NCBI RefSeq assembly: GCF_030272615.1
Contig: NC_081413.1
Location: 552,323,136-552,387,135 of the forward strand
From: Cryptomeria japonica
Taxonomy: Eukaryota > Streptophyta > Pinopsida > Cupressales > Cupressaceae
DNA length: 64,000 nucleotides
Direction: 5' to 3'
This document shows positions 1 through 11,130 of the stretch, piece by piece. The notes under the pieces are model-generated. The model made no database searches and was not told the origin of the DNA. It saw only the letters and a list, made by a program, of their open reading frames with translations. The translations under genes and the position numbers were made by a program. The stretch's first letter is position 1. The number at the start of each line of letters is the position of its first letter.

Positions 1-1246
1 TTTCCAAACTGAGATTCATTATATCAGTAAGAGGTTCAGTGATAGTTTGCTCATCATGAACAACCGGCACATCAGGTTTAGAAACAAAAACCACGGTCAT
101 GACCAGTGAACTCCCCAGGTTAGAACCATCAATCATCACAACCATAGGCAAGTTAATAATTTCACTTTTGAAAAAATCACCATTAATTATTGAAATAGTT
201 ATTTTTAAAAAAAAATAGTAAATATTATATATTTATATATTATTTTTAACAATTTCATTTGTAAATATTAATATGTATTTTAAAATTTAATATTTTTATA
301 AAAAAAAACTAAAATTTTTCCTCCTAAATAAAATTAATTATATTATAATATATGTATTATTTATTGTCGAATAATAATTCTCTAATGGATTCAAAAGTTT
401 AAAAAAAGAGCTTATTTACTCTTATTAAGAGCCAAAATCATTTTGTGATTTGATCATGATCTTAGCCCCATGATTAATTCACATTTCCTATGATTTGATT
501 AGGGTAGTTTTCTAGAATTGTAGGTAATAAGATTGGAGTACTTAACATGATGAATTCATGATTACCTTTGACAATATTGATCGACATTAAGAAGCATAAT
601 GATACAAGAATAACCACTTAATTTCGTTTCAATTTAAATTTAAATTTGGATTTGAAAGCATTTCACATTAAATTGCATTTTAATTATAATTGAAACATGT
701 AAAAATAACTTAACCTTTCAAACAAAATTATTATTTTATTTTATAGATGATAAAAAAATAAAAAAATAACTTATTATATATTATTCAATTACAGTTGATA
801 AACAAATTTATTTAAACCAATTTTTAGATCAGATTTTAGTTGAAATTATTCGGTTTAACTTTAGATCAATTCAATTGCGAGCTCCATGTAAAAGATTCTA
901 AAACCTAAAAGGAACTTTTTAGTCACGTCTGGTGAGAACAAGGAACCTTTTTCACAGTTGCATGTATACATCGATTACAGTTTATGCATCTTAGATTTGA
1001 AGCTCATGACCAAAAGTTCAAAATAAATTGAATCTGAAATAAATTACCGGTGACCATGTTATTTCAGATTTGACCAAGATTTAGTTTAACAATGTATTTA
1101 TTAGATTTGACCATGTTATTTAATATTCTTCAATTTTTGTGTCCGTATAACACAAAGTTATCATTGTAAAATAACACGATTTTGAAACCAGATTAGACGC
1201 ATCTTTTCTGTGGATGCTGATCAATTAAAAAGTCTGTAAGCAAAGC
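1..1246. other. AT-rich spacer upstream of the NLR relic
   Basis: No gene is visible. Bases 181-300 are a diverged copy of an AT-rich sequence that also occurs twice in tandem at 15,022-15,236 and flanks the SINE near 59,640 and 59,935. Bases 540-720 match 60,055-60,190 (the shared phrase reads 'cttaacatgatgaa'). Bases 850-910 match 12,250-12,310. These are dispersed copies of a non-coding sequence that travels with the NLR duplicates. Short reading frames here look random. Confidence 0.5.
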
Positions 1247-2740
1247 GTGACTGACAACAAGAGTGAGTGCCTTGAAGTTTTGAAAACGATGCTTAATCTT
1301 GGCAAGCAAATTCTGCAGTTGAACGAGCAAATTCCAGAGCAGAAGGAGAAACTAAATGAGGGAGTCCAGTGCATTATTGTAGGAACAACCATGTGCATCT
1401 CCCAACTTGCAAGAGCCAATATCTTTAGGTCAGTTCAATTATTTGATGCAGACAACTTTTGTTGCTGCAAGTAATATTTTAAATGAGTTTTTAAGTAAAT
1501 TAAATGTTAAACAACGTGAAAAATCTGATTGTTAATTTTTTTTCAACTCTCGGTGATTTGGATTGATTTTTCCTCGTGATGCTAGAATTTGTGAGTATAG
1601 TTCGCACAAATTTGGGCTAGATGGTAGAACTATTGCTTTTGAGTTGATCAATTCCATTAAATTAGATACCATTGTTATTTATTATGTCCAACTACCTACT
1701 TACTGTTTTACAGATCATTAGCCCTTCCTAATGTGTTCTTCTGGGAACAATTTCATTACAATTCTTGAACTTTTTTACTCTCACATTATTATTATCGATA
1801 TTTTACTCTTCTCCAAAGTAACATTCCTCAACATCTTCATCCCATTCATCCATCTCCTCTAGCCAAAATGCTTTTCCAATCACATCTAAGGGTGTTCCAT
1901 CCATTGATAATTATATTAAGTTATAAGGGAGTTAGTTTTTCCCTATTCTAGCAGTTCTATTCATTGACTAATCTTAGATTCTATAGTTTTTCTCTTTGAA
2001 AACTACTCTTGCTCACAAGACCAATATTTATTGTGACCATTTTTTCTTCTCACTCTTACATTGTCTCTTCTACAATTTTTTTTATTCTTGCTTTCTTCTT
2101 ATTGCCGTACTATACTACATCAATATCCACCATAACTCCTTCAACTAAAATTCAAATTTTTATAGCTTCCTTTGCTAGTCATCTATTTTCTTCTACCCTT
2201 ACCTTTGTCTTTTTGGTTCTTTTAACTTAATTATCTTCTTTTTCACATCCTAATTCAACTCTTTTGCATCAAGAACCATAACCAATATTGCCCTCTAAAC
2301 TATTTGGAATTCTTATTATGAACTCTCTCCTCCCTATAACTCATATCAAATTGATAATGTTTGCTGATACAAATTAGACTATAATCTAATTGTTAATAGG
2401 TCAAACCAAAACCTGCAGATGTATAAGAAATAAAATTTACAATCAATTTAGATTTTAGTTATAACTGGCCTAAATAATAGTAAGTCTTGTTTTTCTCAAT
2501 GGAATCATTATATGTCTCTGCGTCGACGATCTATTCAATCAACATATTTAATGTAAATCCAATGTCTGGATTGTGTGAAGGTTTCTTACCGCTACAGTGA
2601 ATGCCGATACTTTACAGGCTTTTCAACTCAAAGTGAACCGTTTGTATAGTGACATCCAATTGTCAGCTGCAATTGCAATAGGGGAAAGAGTAATTGACAT
2701 TGGGGGCAGAGTGGCCAAGATTGCTTCACAATCTCGGGAA
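1247..2740 (+). pseudogene. NLR relic A: collapsed N-terminal exons
   Basis: Two exon pieces match the main NLR gene at 25.4-41.4 kb. Bases about 1,247-1,435 correspond to the 3' half of its third exon (shared peptide LNLGKQILQLNEQIPEQK, then CISQLARANIF) and end at a GT donor near 1,429. Bases about 2,605-2,740 correspond to its fourth exon (LKAFQLKV and IAIGER-like peptides). The intron between them, about 1.2 kb, aligns with both ends of the main gene's intron but lacks the 11-kb LTR element. The relic has no promoter, no first two exons, and no NB-ARC or LRR. Just after 2,740 the sequence jumps to material matching the main gene's 3' flank near 41.9 kb, so the receptor core was deleted. 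Not functional as an NLR; residual expression cannot be judged. Confidence 0.75.
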
Positions 2741-3579
2741 AACTATAAAATAAATAATTTTTAAATAAATAAAATAATTTATGATTTATATTTATCAAAA
2801 AAATTAAATAGATGTATATAAGATGTGTATATTGATTTACATAGCTATATTAATTTAATTGGCATTATTCTTCATATGATAACTTATTTTCATATCTAAT
2901 TTATAAGAAATATATAAAAAATATCTCACATCCTTAACTTTCAAAATTAAAAAATGTTCCATCAAACTTTTTGATTTCCAATTGAGATAGCTAGCAATGA
3001 TCTCAATCACCTAAAACATTAAACTAAAAAAAAATATAACAAACTCCCACTCTAGTTAAAAATTTGATTGCAAACTTTAAAGAAGGGCGTCCTTTTCTCT
3101 AATTAGTTGCCAAAAATGTATCTAGAAATAAATGATAAAAATTTGTTGAAAAATTAATGCATCCAAGTTTCTTAACCATGATAAATCAAATGCAAATAAC
3201 CAAAAAGGATATATGTGGAGAAATCCTTGCAAGGAAAAGCTCACATCCAAAGAGATCTAAGTTGTATTAATCTATCAACCAACAAAGTAACTTATGAACC
3301 TCCTAGTCCAAGCTCTAATGTATAGAAATTACAAAGAAAAACAAGGGAAGGTTTTGATCAACCATTTAAAAGCCTAAAGGAGTCATGACACTGAAATTGG
3401 TTGGACTAAATCCCAATACTCTCCTTGGTCTAAGATTCCCTTGATTTAGGCATATGTGAAAAGACAAGGGACCAAAAAGTGGCCACAACCACTTTTAGGT
3501 CCATCCATGTGATAACTTAAGTGCATTATAACATGTTTACATTATTGCTTTGCAGAGATGAGCTTAGGGTGTTCATTAT
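2741..3579. repeat. 3' flank paralogous to 41.9-42.4 kb
   Basis: Bases 2,800-3,020 align with 41,905-42,130 (shared phrase 'ttccatcaaactttttgat'), and 3,395-3,579 align with 42,235-42,418 (shared phrase 'ggttggactaaatcccaa'). This is the downstream flank of the duplicated NLR locus. No gene is seen. Bases 3,020-3,390 are spacer without a visible counterpart in the other copy. Confidence 0.7.
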
Positions 3580-4020
3580 TGTTGAAAAAAAGGTGAAGAA
3601 AGCTTGTAATACGAACTAAGATGTATATGACTTCAAATCTAAAATTAATTTTACCAATTTGAAACATAAATGTGATTGCACTATTCAACATGAACGAAAA
3701 ATCAAAAAACCAATAAGATATCAAATTTACATGGAGAAAACCTTTCCAAAAAAATCCACTAGAGAAAGAGGGAAACTTTATATTATTAATCTTCAAAAGG
3801 TAGATAATGATAATAATGCACTTCACTTCTCTAACAAAATCTAGTAGCATTTGGATACATGCAAACAACTCATACGATACTACTATAATATTACTCCAAT
3901 CAATAGCAATCTGGGAGAGAAAAAACAACAAATGTTTCACAAAACAAGAAGCAAGAAAACAATTGCAAAATCCCATGCTTAAAAGATTAGATAACAATGA
4001 GAAATAATAGAATATTAATT
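3580..4020. mobile_element. Old solo LTR (copia-type family), copy in locus A
   Basis: Begins with TGTTGAAAA and resembles the LTR at 51,095 of the copia remnant, as well as 42,419 in locus B. The shared signature is the phrase meaning 'catggagaaa-cctttcc...' followed by 'ccactagagaaagaggg' near 3,730-3,770. The left boundary is preceded by 'tcattat' in both A and B, so the insertion predates the locus duplication. The right edge is not defined. No internal genes remain. The reading frames on both strands here are shadows in LTR DNA. Confidence 0.55.
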
Positions 4021-6558
4021 TCCCTCAAATGCCTCCAACATGGGTGCCTACACCGTAGCCACTCAAATATTTAGCATCTTGAATACTCCATATCTCCTTG
4101 GTGATTCTTTGGATCACCCAACAATTACCTTTCACCTTAAATCTTGGGTGCCCAATTAATGTCTCTTCATATCCCAATGTGTATGCATAAGAGAGTAAAT
4201 TTTATCCATTTTGACTCATCCTTATAACCATTACATGTTCACTTCTTGAAAATATAATTATGATTTTCCATTAAGTACATATTTAATATTTTTCCCTCAT
4301 ATCTTAGGAAACATGGAGATATATGAATGACATAGGATTTGCAAGGTTAATACCATCTTATCTTGACAACTATCAAGCTACAGTGCACTTTCATTTAAAA
4401 AAAATTTTAAAAAAATTAATATTGTAATAGAAGTAAAGTAATAAATGTAATAACAAAAGTACCTAGGATTTTATTTTTTGTAATATATACTATAGATTAA
4501 ACTTATATGTATTGTAGTTTGATTTTAATTTTGATTTTGAAAAATGAAGTTGAGTATTATATAGTAGCATTAAACTACATGAGGATAACCTTAACCTAAC
4601 TAAAATAATAATTTTAATATTATAATACAAGAAAATATAAGAGACAAAATATTAAAGATAACCCTAACCCTAATAATAACCTTAATTTAAATATAACCCT
4701 AATTCTAATTTAAAAAGATTAATTCCTAAGGTTACTTGAAAATAATAACTCCAAACTCTAATTTAATTGTAAAAGAATGTATTTTTTATTTTATAAATTG
4801 ATTTTTATTTATTTCTTAAATAAATATTATTGGAAAAAGGTATATAATGAAAAAAATTAAAAACTAATAGTTTGATAGAATATTTATTCAAATTACTTTA
4901 TAATATTTTTGACCTCAAATTTAATCTTTACTCTTAATTAATAAAGACATAGTTCTTCATGATGTATTTTATAATTTATTTTTTCATAAATATCAAGTGA
5001 AACATTATTATAAAAATTATAACTAATGAAACATAAAAAATAATTATATCAAAATAGTACAAGTCATAAAATTCATTAAATATATCATAATAGAAAATAG
5101 CATTTACATTCTTATTTTCTATAGTTCTATCTAAAAGTAGAATTTTAATTGAAATTCTTAAAACAATAACAAATCAAACTACATCAAAACATGTATTATA
5201 GAAAAAATTAAAAACAATATATACACATTTATTTAAAAAATTAATTTTAAAATATTAGTTATACATTTTTTTTTAAAATTTTAACTTTAAAATATTTATA
5301 AAAAAATTAAATTTAAATTTATATTACTTAATTTATAAAATAAATTAGTTTATAATTAATTTTTAAAAATATTTATTAAAAAATAAAATTAAAAGCCATA
5401 TACCTTAATTTATAATCAATTTACACAAAAAAAATTTATAATTTTGTATTCTTTATTTTATTCTAAGAATAAATAAAAATATGACTTATCTAAAATCTAT
5501 AAAAATGAACCTCCTCCTGCTAAAAGAAATTAAAAAATAATCAAACAAATACTTGTAGTATTTCCATGTTCTAGCATGTTCATTCTTGGTGATAAAATTA
5601 AAATAGAACATTGTATTTCTAGTATTCTATTCATTGTTGTTGATCCTTGGAGGAATTTAACAAGTGTTAACAAGTGCCACGTAGTGGCAAATATTAGTAA
5701 TTTAGTGATTTGAATTATAATTGAAATTTAGAAATATGCATTGTAGGTTAAAATCATGTGTCGAAATTTGATTTTAATTTTAATTTTGAGAAATGAGATT
5801 GTATTATAAATAGTAGGATATATTATAATATTATATATATTTCAGAGTTTTGAAAGATTTAGAGTAATTTAAAAATTTAAATTTGTTTAAAAAATTATTA
5901 TAATTAAATTTATAATTCATTTAGAGATGAGATTAGGGTTAAGTTATGGTTATATTTAAAATTGGTGTTAGGTAAGTCTTAGGTTAAATTTTTAGTTAAT
6001 TATATTATATCTTTTAAATATTACTCTAATAAAAAAATGCAAGACATAAAAGACAAAAAAAAAGAGTAATCTACCAAAATTAAATATTTGAAGTCATAAT
6101 TTTTAATTCATTGAATTAATCCTAAAAATGTGAATAAAGATTTGTCAATAGAATATGATCAAAAAAAATTGAAGAAATAAATGTTTAGATGATCAAATTT
6201 AGAAATAATAAATAAATTACAGTACATTATATTAATAAGATTCTTATAATTAAATTAAGACAATCTAAAATTGGATCACTAAATTGAAATAAAATCATCA
6301 AGAAACTTATATGGAATTTAAGACTACTCTTTATGATTAGATTTACTATTCTAGGATAAAAGTTGAGGTAAGGATGAGGGTTGATATAATGAAATATAGG
6401 CCTAATTGAATCCTAATTTGACCATAATTGTAATATTAATTATAATTAAAAATATATACCTAATATTAATTAAACCATAGCCCTAGCTTACCCATAAAAT
6501 TATAATAGTAATTTATTGAGGCTTATTTCCTCTTATGCACCTTTAATAATAATTTAAA
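4021..6558. other. AT-rich gene-free spacer with decayed repeats
   Basis: No gene seen. Bases 4,480-4,560 and 5,730-5,820 are diverged copies of each other. Bases about 4,655-4,735 hold a short degenerate run of CCCTAA-type repeats, opposite in strand to the array at 18-22 kb. Bases 6,241-6,300 recur at 6,690-6,755, and 6,375-6,490 recur at 8,665-8,790, showing an old tandem duplication. The rest is homopolymer-rich AT DNA. Confidence 0.5.
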
Positions 6559-6803
6559 TATAGTGGATTAAACTTCTAGATGGAGAATTGTTAATCAATT
6601 TTAGGTTTTTCTTTTGAATAATTTCTTTTTCTAACATAATTATTTATACGTCAATTATATTTCTACCATTTTAGAGATCTTCAATGTTTCATAAAATTAC
6701 TATAACTAAATTAAGACAATCTAAATTTGGGTTACTAAATTGAAACAAAATCATAGTGGATTAAACTTCTAGATGGAGAATTGTTAATCAATTATAGGTT
6801 TTT
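6559..6803. repeat. Direct repeat pair split by a LINE
   Basis: A unit starting 'atagtggattaaacttcta' occurs at about 6,559-6,640 and again at about 6,752-6,803. The second unit continues at 8,631 after the LINE, with 'cttttgaataatt' followed by 'aacataat'. The first, uninterrupted unit serves as the empty-site reference for the insertion. Confidence 0.75.
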
Positions 6804-8615
6804 TTAGTATTAAAAATCGAGAGTAAAAAATTACAAGAGCTGGAATCAAGGGAGGCTAAGCCTCAACCACCAAAGTCACAGAGGAGAGTAGCAAAAGTAC
6901 ATCACTGAAGAGTCCAAGACCCAAAAAAGGAATAGCAGAGAAAGAAAGACAACAAAGAACTAATGTAAAATGTGGTCGAAGGATTCGACCCAATTAGTCC
7001 AACCCGTAGCTCCTTCCATCTAGATCACCTTCTTATGATCTTGGATTTGAGCAAGCATGGCGATGCGATCAGTAGTAGGTATCTTATTGCTGTTAATATC
7101 CTCTTGCAACTTATGGAAAGCAAAAGATGTCAGGTTGTCCGTGAGCCTCTTCCACTCGTACCCATCCTTCATTTCATAAAAGAACATAGTTGTGTGCCCA
7201 TCTTTGAGGAACCTGAGAAGCTTATGTCTTTGCACATTCATCAAGAAGTAAACCTGAGAAGCAATATTATAATATGTGAGTCTATGAAAAGACTCGGTAA
7301 GACCTCTATCAATGCCATGAAATCTATCTTCATTTCTCTTCTTCCAAATGAACCGAAGGATATAGGAAGATAAAATAAACCAGAACAAATTAGCATCTTT
7401 CTTAAGCCTAGAGATATAACCAAAAACAATGTCAAAAATAGTCACATGATTAGGAATACAGAAACCAAACATTAACCAAACCTCCCTGGAAAAAGCATAG
7501 TCAAAGACTATATGCCTACAAGTATCAGGAATTCTGCAAATGGAACATATGTCAGCATTAAGAGGATCTTTTCTCAAGGCAAGTTTGTCTAAAATGAGCT
7601 GCCATTTAAAACATTGCACTTTAGGAGGAATCGGGCTTTTCCAAAGATGAAGAAAACATTTTTGCCAAGAATTAATAGACAAATCCAAATACTAGAACAG
7701 ATTAACATGGTTAATAATAGAAGCATCATTAGAAATAAACTCATAGATGTTGCGGGTTTTAATCTTGGGCAGAGGAGAGCCATCTTGCCAATTGAAAGTA
7801 TGAAATCTATGTGAGTCAACATCAGCGTTGAGAAGCAGTGCAAGGTTCTCACAAGATCTTTTAATCATAAGGTAGGTTTTCTTCTGGGTAGGAGGAAGGT
7901 TATAAGAAGAGCTAAGAATGTCCCAACTGATCAAAGCATTGTTTTCAAATAAATCCATCAAATATCTTATACCAGATCTAGCCCATAGCCTGGCCGAATA
8001 GCCTTGAGTGAGAGCTAAGGGCTTATTAGTAGGATAAAGGTTCCACCAAATCGATCTTTCCCCATGGAGAACACCATTGTTGCTAACTCTAGAGCTGCCA
8101 CTAAGACGTCTAACATGTTCCCAAGCTTTCCAAATGGATTTAAAGACGCATGAGCCTTGCACGAAAACAAGAAAACTACCCGCCACCAGATCAGCAAGGG
8201 GGAGGCCTTTCCAAGACTTAGCATTCTTAGGGAAACCTCTCTCAATATTATTTCTAATCAAGACTTCCTAGGATTCCATACCATCCAAGGCATGAAAGAT
8301 CCACTTCACAGTGAGGGCAATGCCTTGAGTTTTGAGATCTTTTAACCCAAGGCCACCAATTTTCTTAGCCATCAGACCAAAGGTACTACCTAATAGTCTT
8401 TTGGATATCAAGAATTTGGTAATTATTAAACATCCAAGTAGAGGAGTAATACACACTATAAGAAGAAAGAACCTTTTGGCAAACCTGGATTCTTCCAACA
8501 AGAGAAAGGAACCTATTATTCCATTTATGCAGCCTCTTGTCAATCTTACTTTTGAACCATTGCCACATCTCCTTAGTAGAGGGTGAAACAGAAAAAGGAA
8601 TACCAAGGTAGCAGA
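6804..8615 (-). mobile_element. 5'-truncated L1-type LINE, minus strand
   Basis: The minus-strand frames encode the C-terminal part of a plant L1-like reverse transcriptase. About 8,270-8,615 covers the end of the RT domain (an IDKRLHKWN motif, then KKIGGLGLKDL, the usual GGLG signature). About 7,690-8,260 is the linker. About 7,020-7,690 is the zf-RVT zinc-binding domain (CSIC, then CRH, then WLMFG and FIWKKRNE). The reading frame breaks in several places, so it is dead. The 3' end lies at the left, with a short A-run on the minus strand. The insert is bounded by the same 15 bases, caattataggttttt, at 6,789-6,803 and 8,616-8,630: a target-site duplication. No RNase H is seen after the zinc finger, unlike the LINE at 62 kb. 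Confidence 0.85.
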
Positions 8616-9689
8616 CAATTATAGGTTTTTCTTTTGAATAATTGATTTTTGTAACATAATAAATTACGATTAGTGTTGATATAAGTTTAGTTGAATTCCA
8701 TCCCTAATTGAATCCTAATTTAACCATTGTTGTAATACTTATTATAATTAAAAACTATACATGACATAAATTAAACATTGAGCATAACTTAAACCCTAAA
8801 TTATAATCATAATTTCTAAATTATGAAAAAATATTAATCAATTTTGTATTTTAATTATTATATTATTAATATATTATAGTTATATTATAAAAGTGTGTAT
8901 ATATTTATTATTATATTGTTGTTATTTATTAATTTATTATTATAGCAATTAGAGCTATATTATTAATTTATTGCAATTATTAAAATAATATTCTTAATTT
9001 ATATATTTTTTAATTATATATATGTTTATTTTTTATATAAATCTTTTAAATATTTAAATGTAAAGTCTAAATAATTTGTTAAATAGTTTTTTAGATAATT
9101 CAAGTTAAATATTTGTTTGGTGGATGCGTAAAATAAATTTGATAAGAAAATTAAAACATACTAATACCTAAAAACTTGCCTAAAAAAATTCATGGAAATA
9201 GTGGATCCATGAAATCCTATAATAAGATGCAAATTATTTGAGACAATTCGAGTGAAGAAAAATAATTTTTGTAAGTTGCAAACCTAAAAATCAAGCATCT
9301 TAACTATTGATTTTTTTTTTAAATTCATCAAAAGAAAAAATTCATAGAAATAATTGGTGGAAAACCAATTGAATAATAATGAGTTAATGAAAGTTGGGTG
9401 AGATAAAATTAAACATAATAAAAGAGAACTCTAAACATTGATCAATATGTTGAGAATCTAAGTGGAACTAGCATCCATCATTCAACCCTTGACACTTCTT
9501 TGAAGCTATCATATCTCATATAGATTATGTGACTAACCAAATTAACATGTGGTCATGAGTTTGTATAAAGAAAGATCTATCTTATTTAGACCATATTTCT
9601 CATTTTAGTTAGCTTTCATTGGATTATATATAATAAAATTTGACAATATTTTAATAATTATTGTTTAAATATCATAGTTTTATGCAAGA
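8616..9689. other. AT-rich spacer
   Basis: No gene seen. The first about 170 bases continue the interrupted repeat and match 6,375-6,660. The remainder is low-complexity AT DNA. Confidence 0.5.
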
Positions 9690-10325
9690 TTGTGCATTAT
9701 GGTAATAAGGGTTATTTTGAGAGCAAAGTTACATATTCTAAAATTCCTCCCAAAGTCACTCTAGCTTCTTCACTTAATGTATAATTTATCTGGTTTCACA
9801 AATATGCAAAGGTTACGAGATGGAGTGGAAAAGATAACAAAATTAGACAACTTAACTTCATGGGGTTGACATAAGTTGAGGGAACTTCCTTCCAGATTGG
9901 AAGGTCTTAATAATCTAAAAAGGTTGTTTCTATATGAATATACAATAAATTGAAAGAGTTGTCCCAAGACTCTAGGAAACCTAGCAATTTGGCAACTTTG
10001 TAAATATACTAGACTACTCTACATTAAGTGTTTTACCTTCAAACTTTGGCTAGCTTGATAAAGTAAAAAAGTTAGTATTAGCCCACTCTTCTAGGTTAGA
10101 AGATTTACCCGAGTTACCTTCAGACTTTGCCTAGCTCAAATTTTTTTTAAAAGGTTAAAATTGAGCTATTGTTCAAGGTTAAAAGAATTTCCATTAAGCT
10201 TTATGGATCTCATAGAGATGGAGATAAATTTGATTGGTTGTTCCTCAAAATTAAAATATTTATTGTCAGAAAATAATTTTTCTAAGAGGGATGTAATTAA
10301 ATATCCTCTAATAGAAATATTTCAT
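9690..10325 (+). pseudogene. NLR relic C1: LRR 3' end
   Basis: Bases 9,710-9,960 match the last exon of the main NLR (40,960-41,160): shared phrases include 'cattctaaaattcctccc' and 'atatgcaaaggtt', where the main gene encodes KIPPKVSPASSL and then FRNMQRLPDGLEKL. The LRR pattern continues to about 10,250 and ends in sequence resembling the main gene's C-terminus. The frame is broken in many places. No NB-ARC is found upstream, so only the LRR end survives. Confidence 0.8.
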
Positions 10326-10639
10326 ATTAATGTGGCCTAGCTTAGTGTAGTTTCCCTGAATGCCTTGCTTCAAATACATGCTACTTTGATTTGTTAGACT
10401 ATGTTTGATTCGTTTTGTATGGTTCATTTTAGTGATCTATGTGAATGATTACATTCATGTGATCCATGTTGTTAGACTATGCTATGTTGCTTATGTAATT
10501 TAGGACATGATTGTTGTTATATTTTGTTGAGTTGGATATTGATGTTATAATTGAGATACTTATGACATCGATTTTATTTTGATGATTCATTATGATGCAA
10601 AATATGATGTAAATTTATATTCTTGTGATATCATTTGAT
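10326..10639. other. Spacer between two LRR relics
   Basis: T- and G-rich sequence with several loosely repeated 'ttagactatg' and 'tgatgat' phrases. No coding potential recognised. It lies between two LRR 3' ends and may be their intergenic DNA or an insert. Confidence 0.35.
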
Positions 10640-11130
10640 TATTGATGATATGTGACTTGGAAGAGTTGCCTCTAGAGCTTGGCAACTTAACAATTTAACA
10701 CAGTTGCTAATAGATGGCTTCTATCCACATATTTTGCCTAGCTTAAATAAAAATGAGTATGCCCAATACGACAATTATGGGATTCTTAAAGGCCTTACAA
10801 ATTGTTCACCTTTGAAAAAAGTTACCTTTAGGCTTTGGGCAGCTTAAAATCTGAGTGTTAGATTTGAGCTGATGTTCTATGTTGGAAGAGTTGCCTTTAG
10901 ATTTTGGGCAACTTAAAAATTTAGAAGAGTTAAATTTGCATGAGTCTTTTGGATTGTAACAATGGCCATTAAGCTTTGGGGATCTTAGAGAGCTTAAAAG
11001 AATAGACTTGAGCGGTTGTTCCTCAAAATTAAAAGAATTGTTGTCCGATAATATTAAGGAAAATAATTGTATTATCGTGGATGACGAAGAAGAGTTGGAA
11101 TTATTTAACTAATCACCCCTTAATTTATCT
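10640..11130 (+). pseudogene. NLR relic C2: second LRR 3' end
   Basis: Repeated phrases of the type 'gaagagttgcctttaga' and 'ttgggcagctta' encode diverged LRR units like those at 41,170-41,340. The end near 11,035-11,115 ('ttgtccgataatatt', then 'aggaaaataattg') matches the main gene's C-terminus at 41,365-41,395. The following 'cacccct..aatt..ttttgagggggct'-like stretch matches the flank just after the main gene's stop. The frame is interrupted, so this is a relic. It is distinct from C1 because each has its own C-terminal end. Confidence 0.75.

Noticed and set aside
3542-4007. 151-residue minus-strand frame and overlapping plus-strand frames
   Set aside because: They sit in a solo LTR shared with 42,419; no domain, and the frames are not kept in the other copy.
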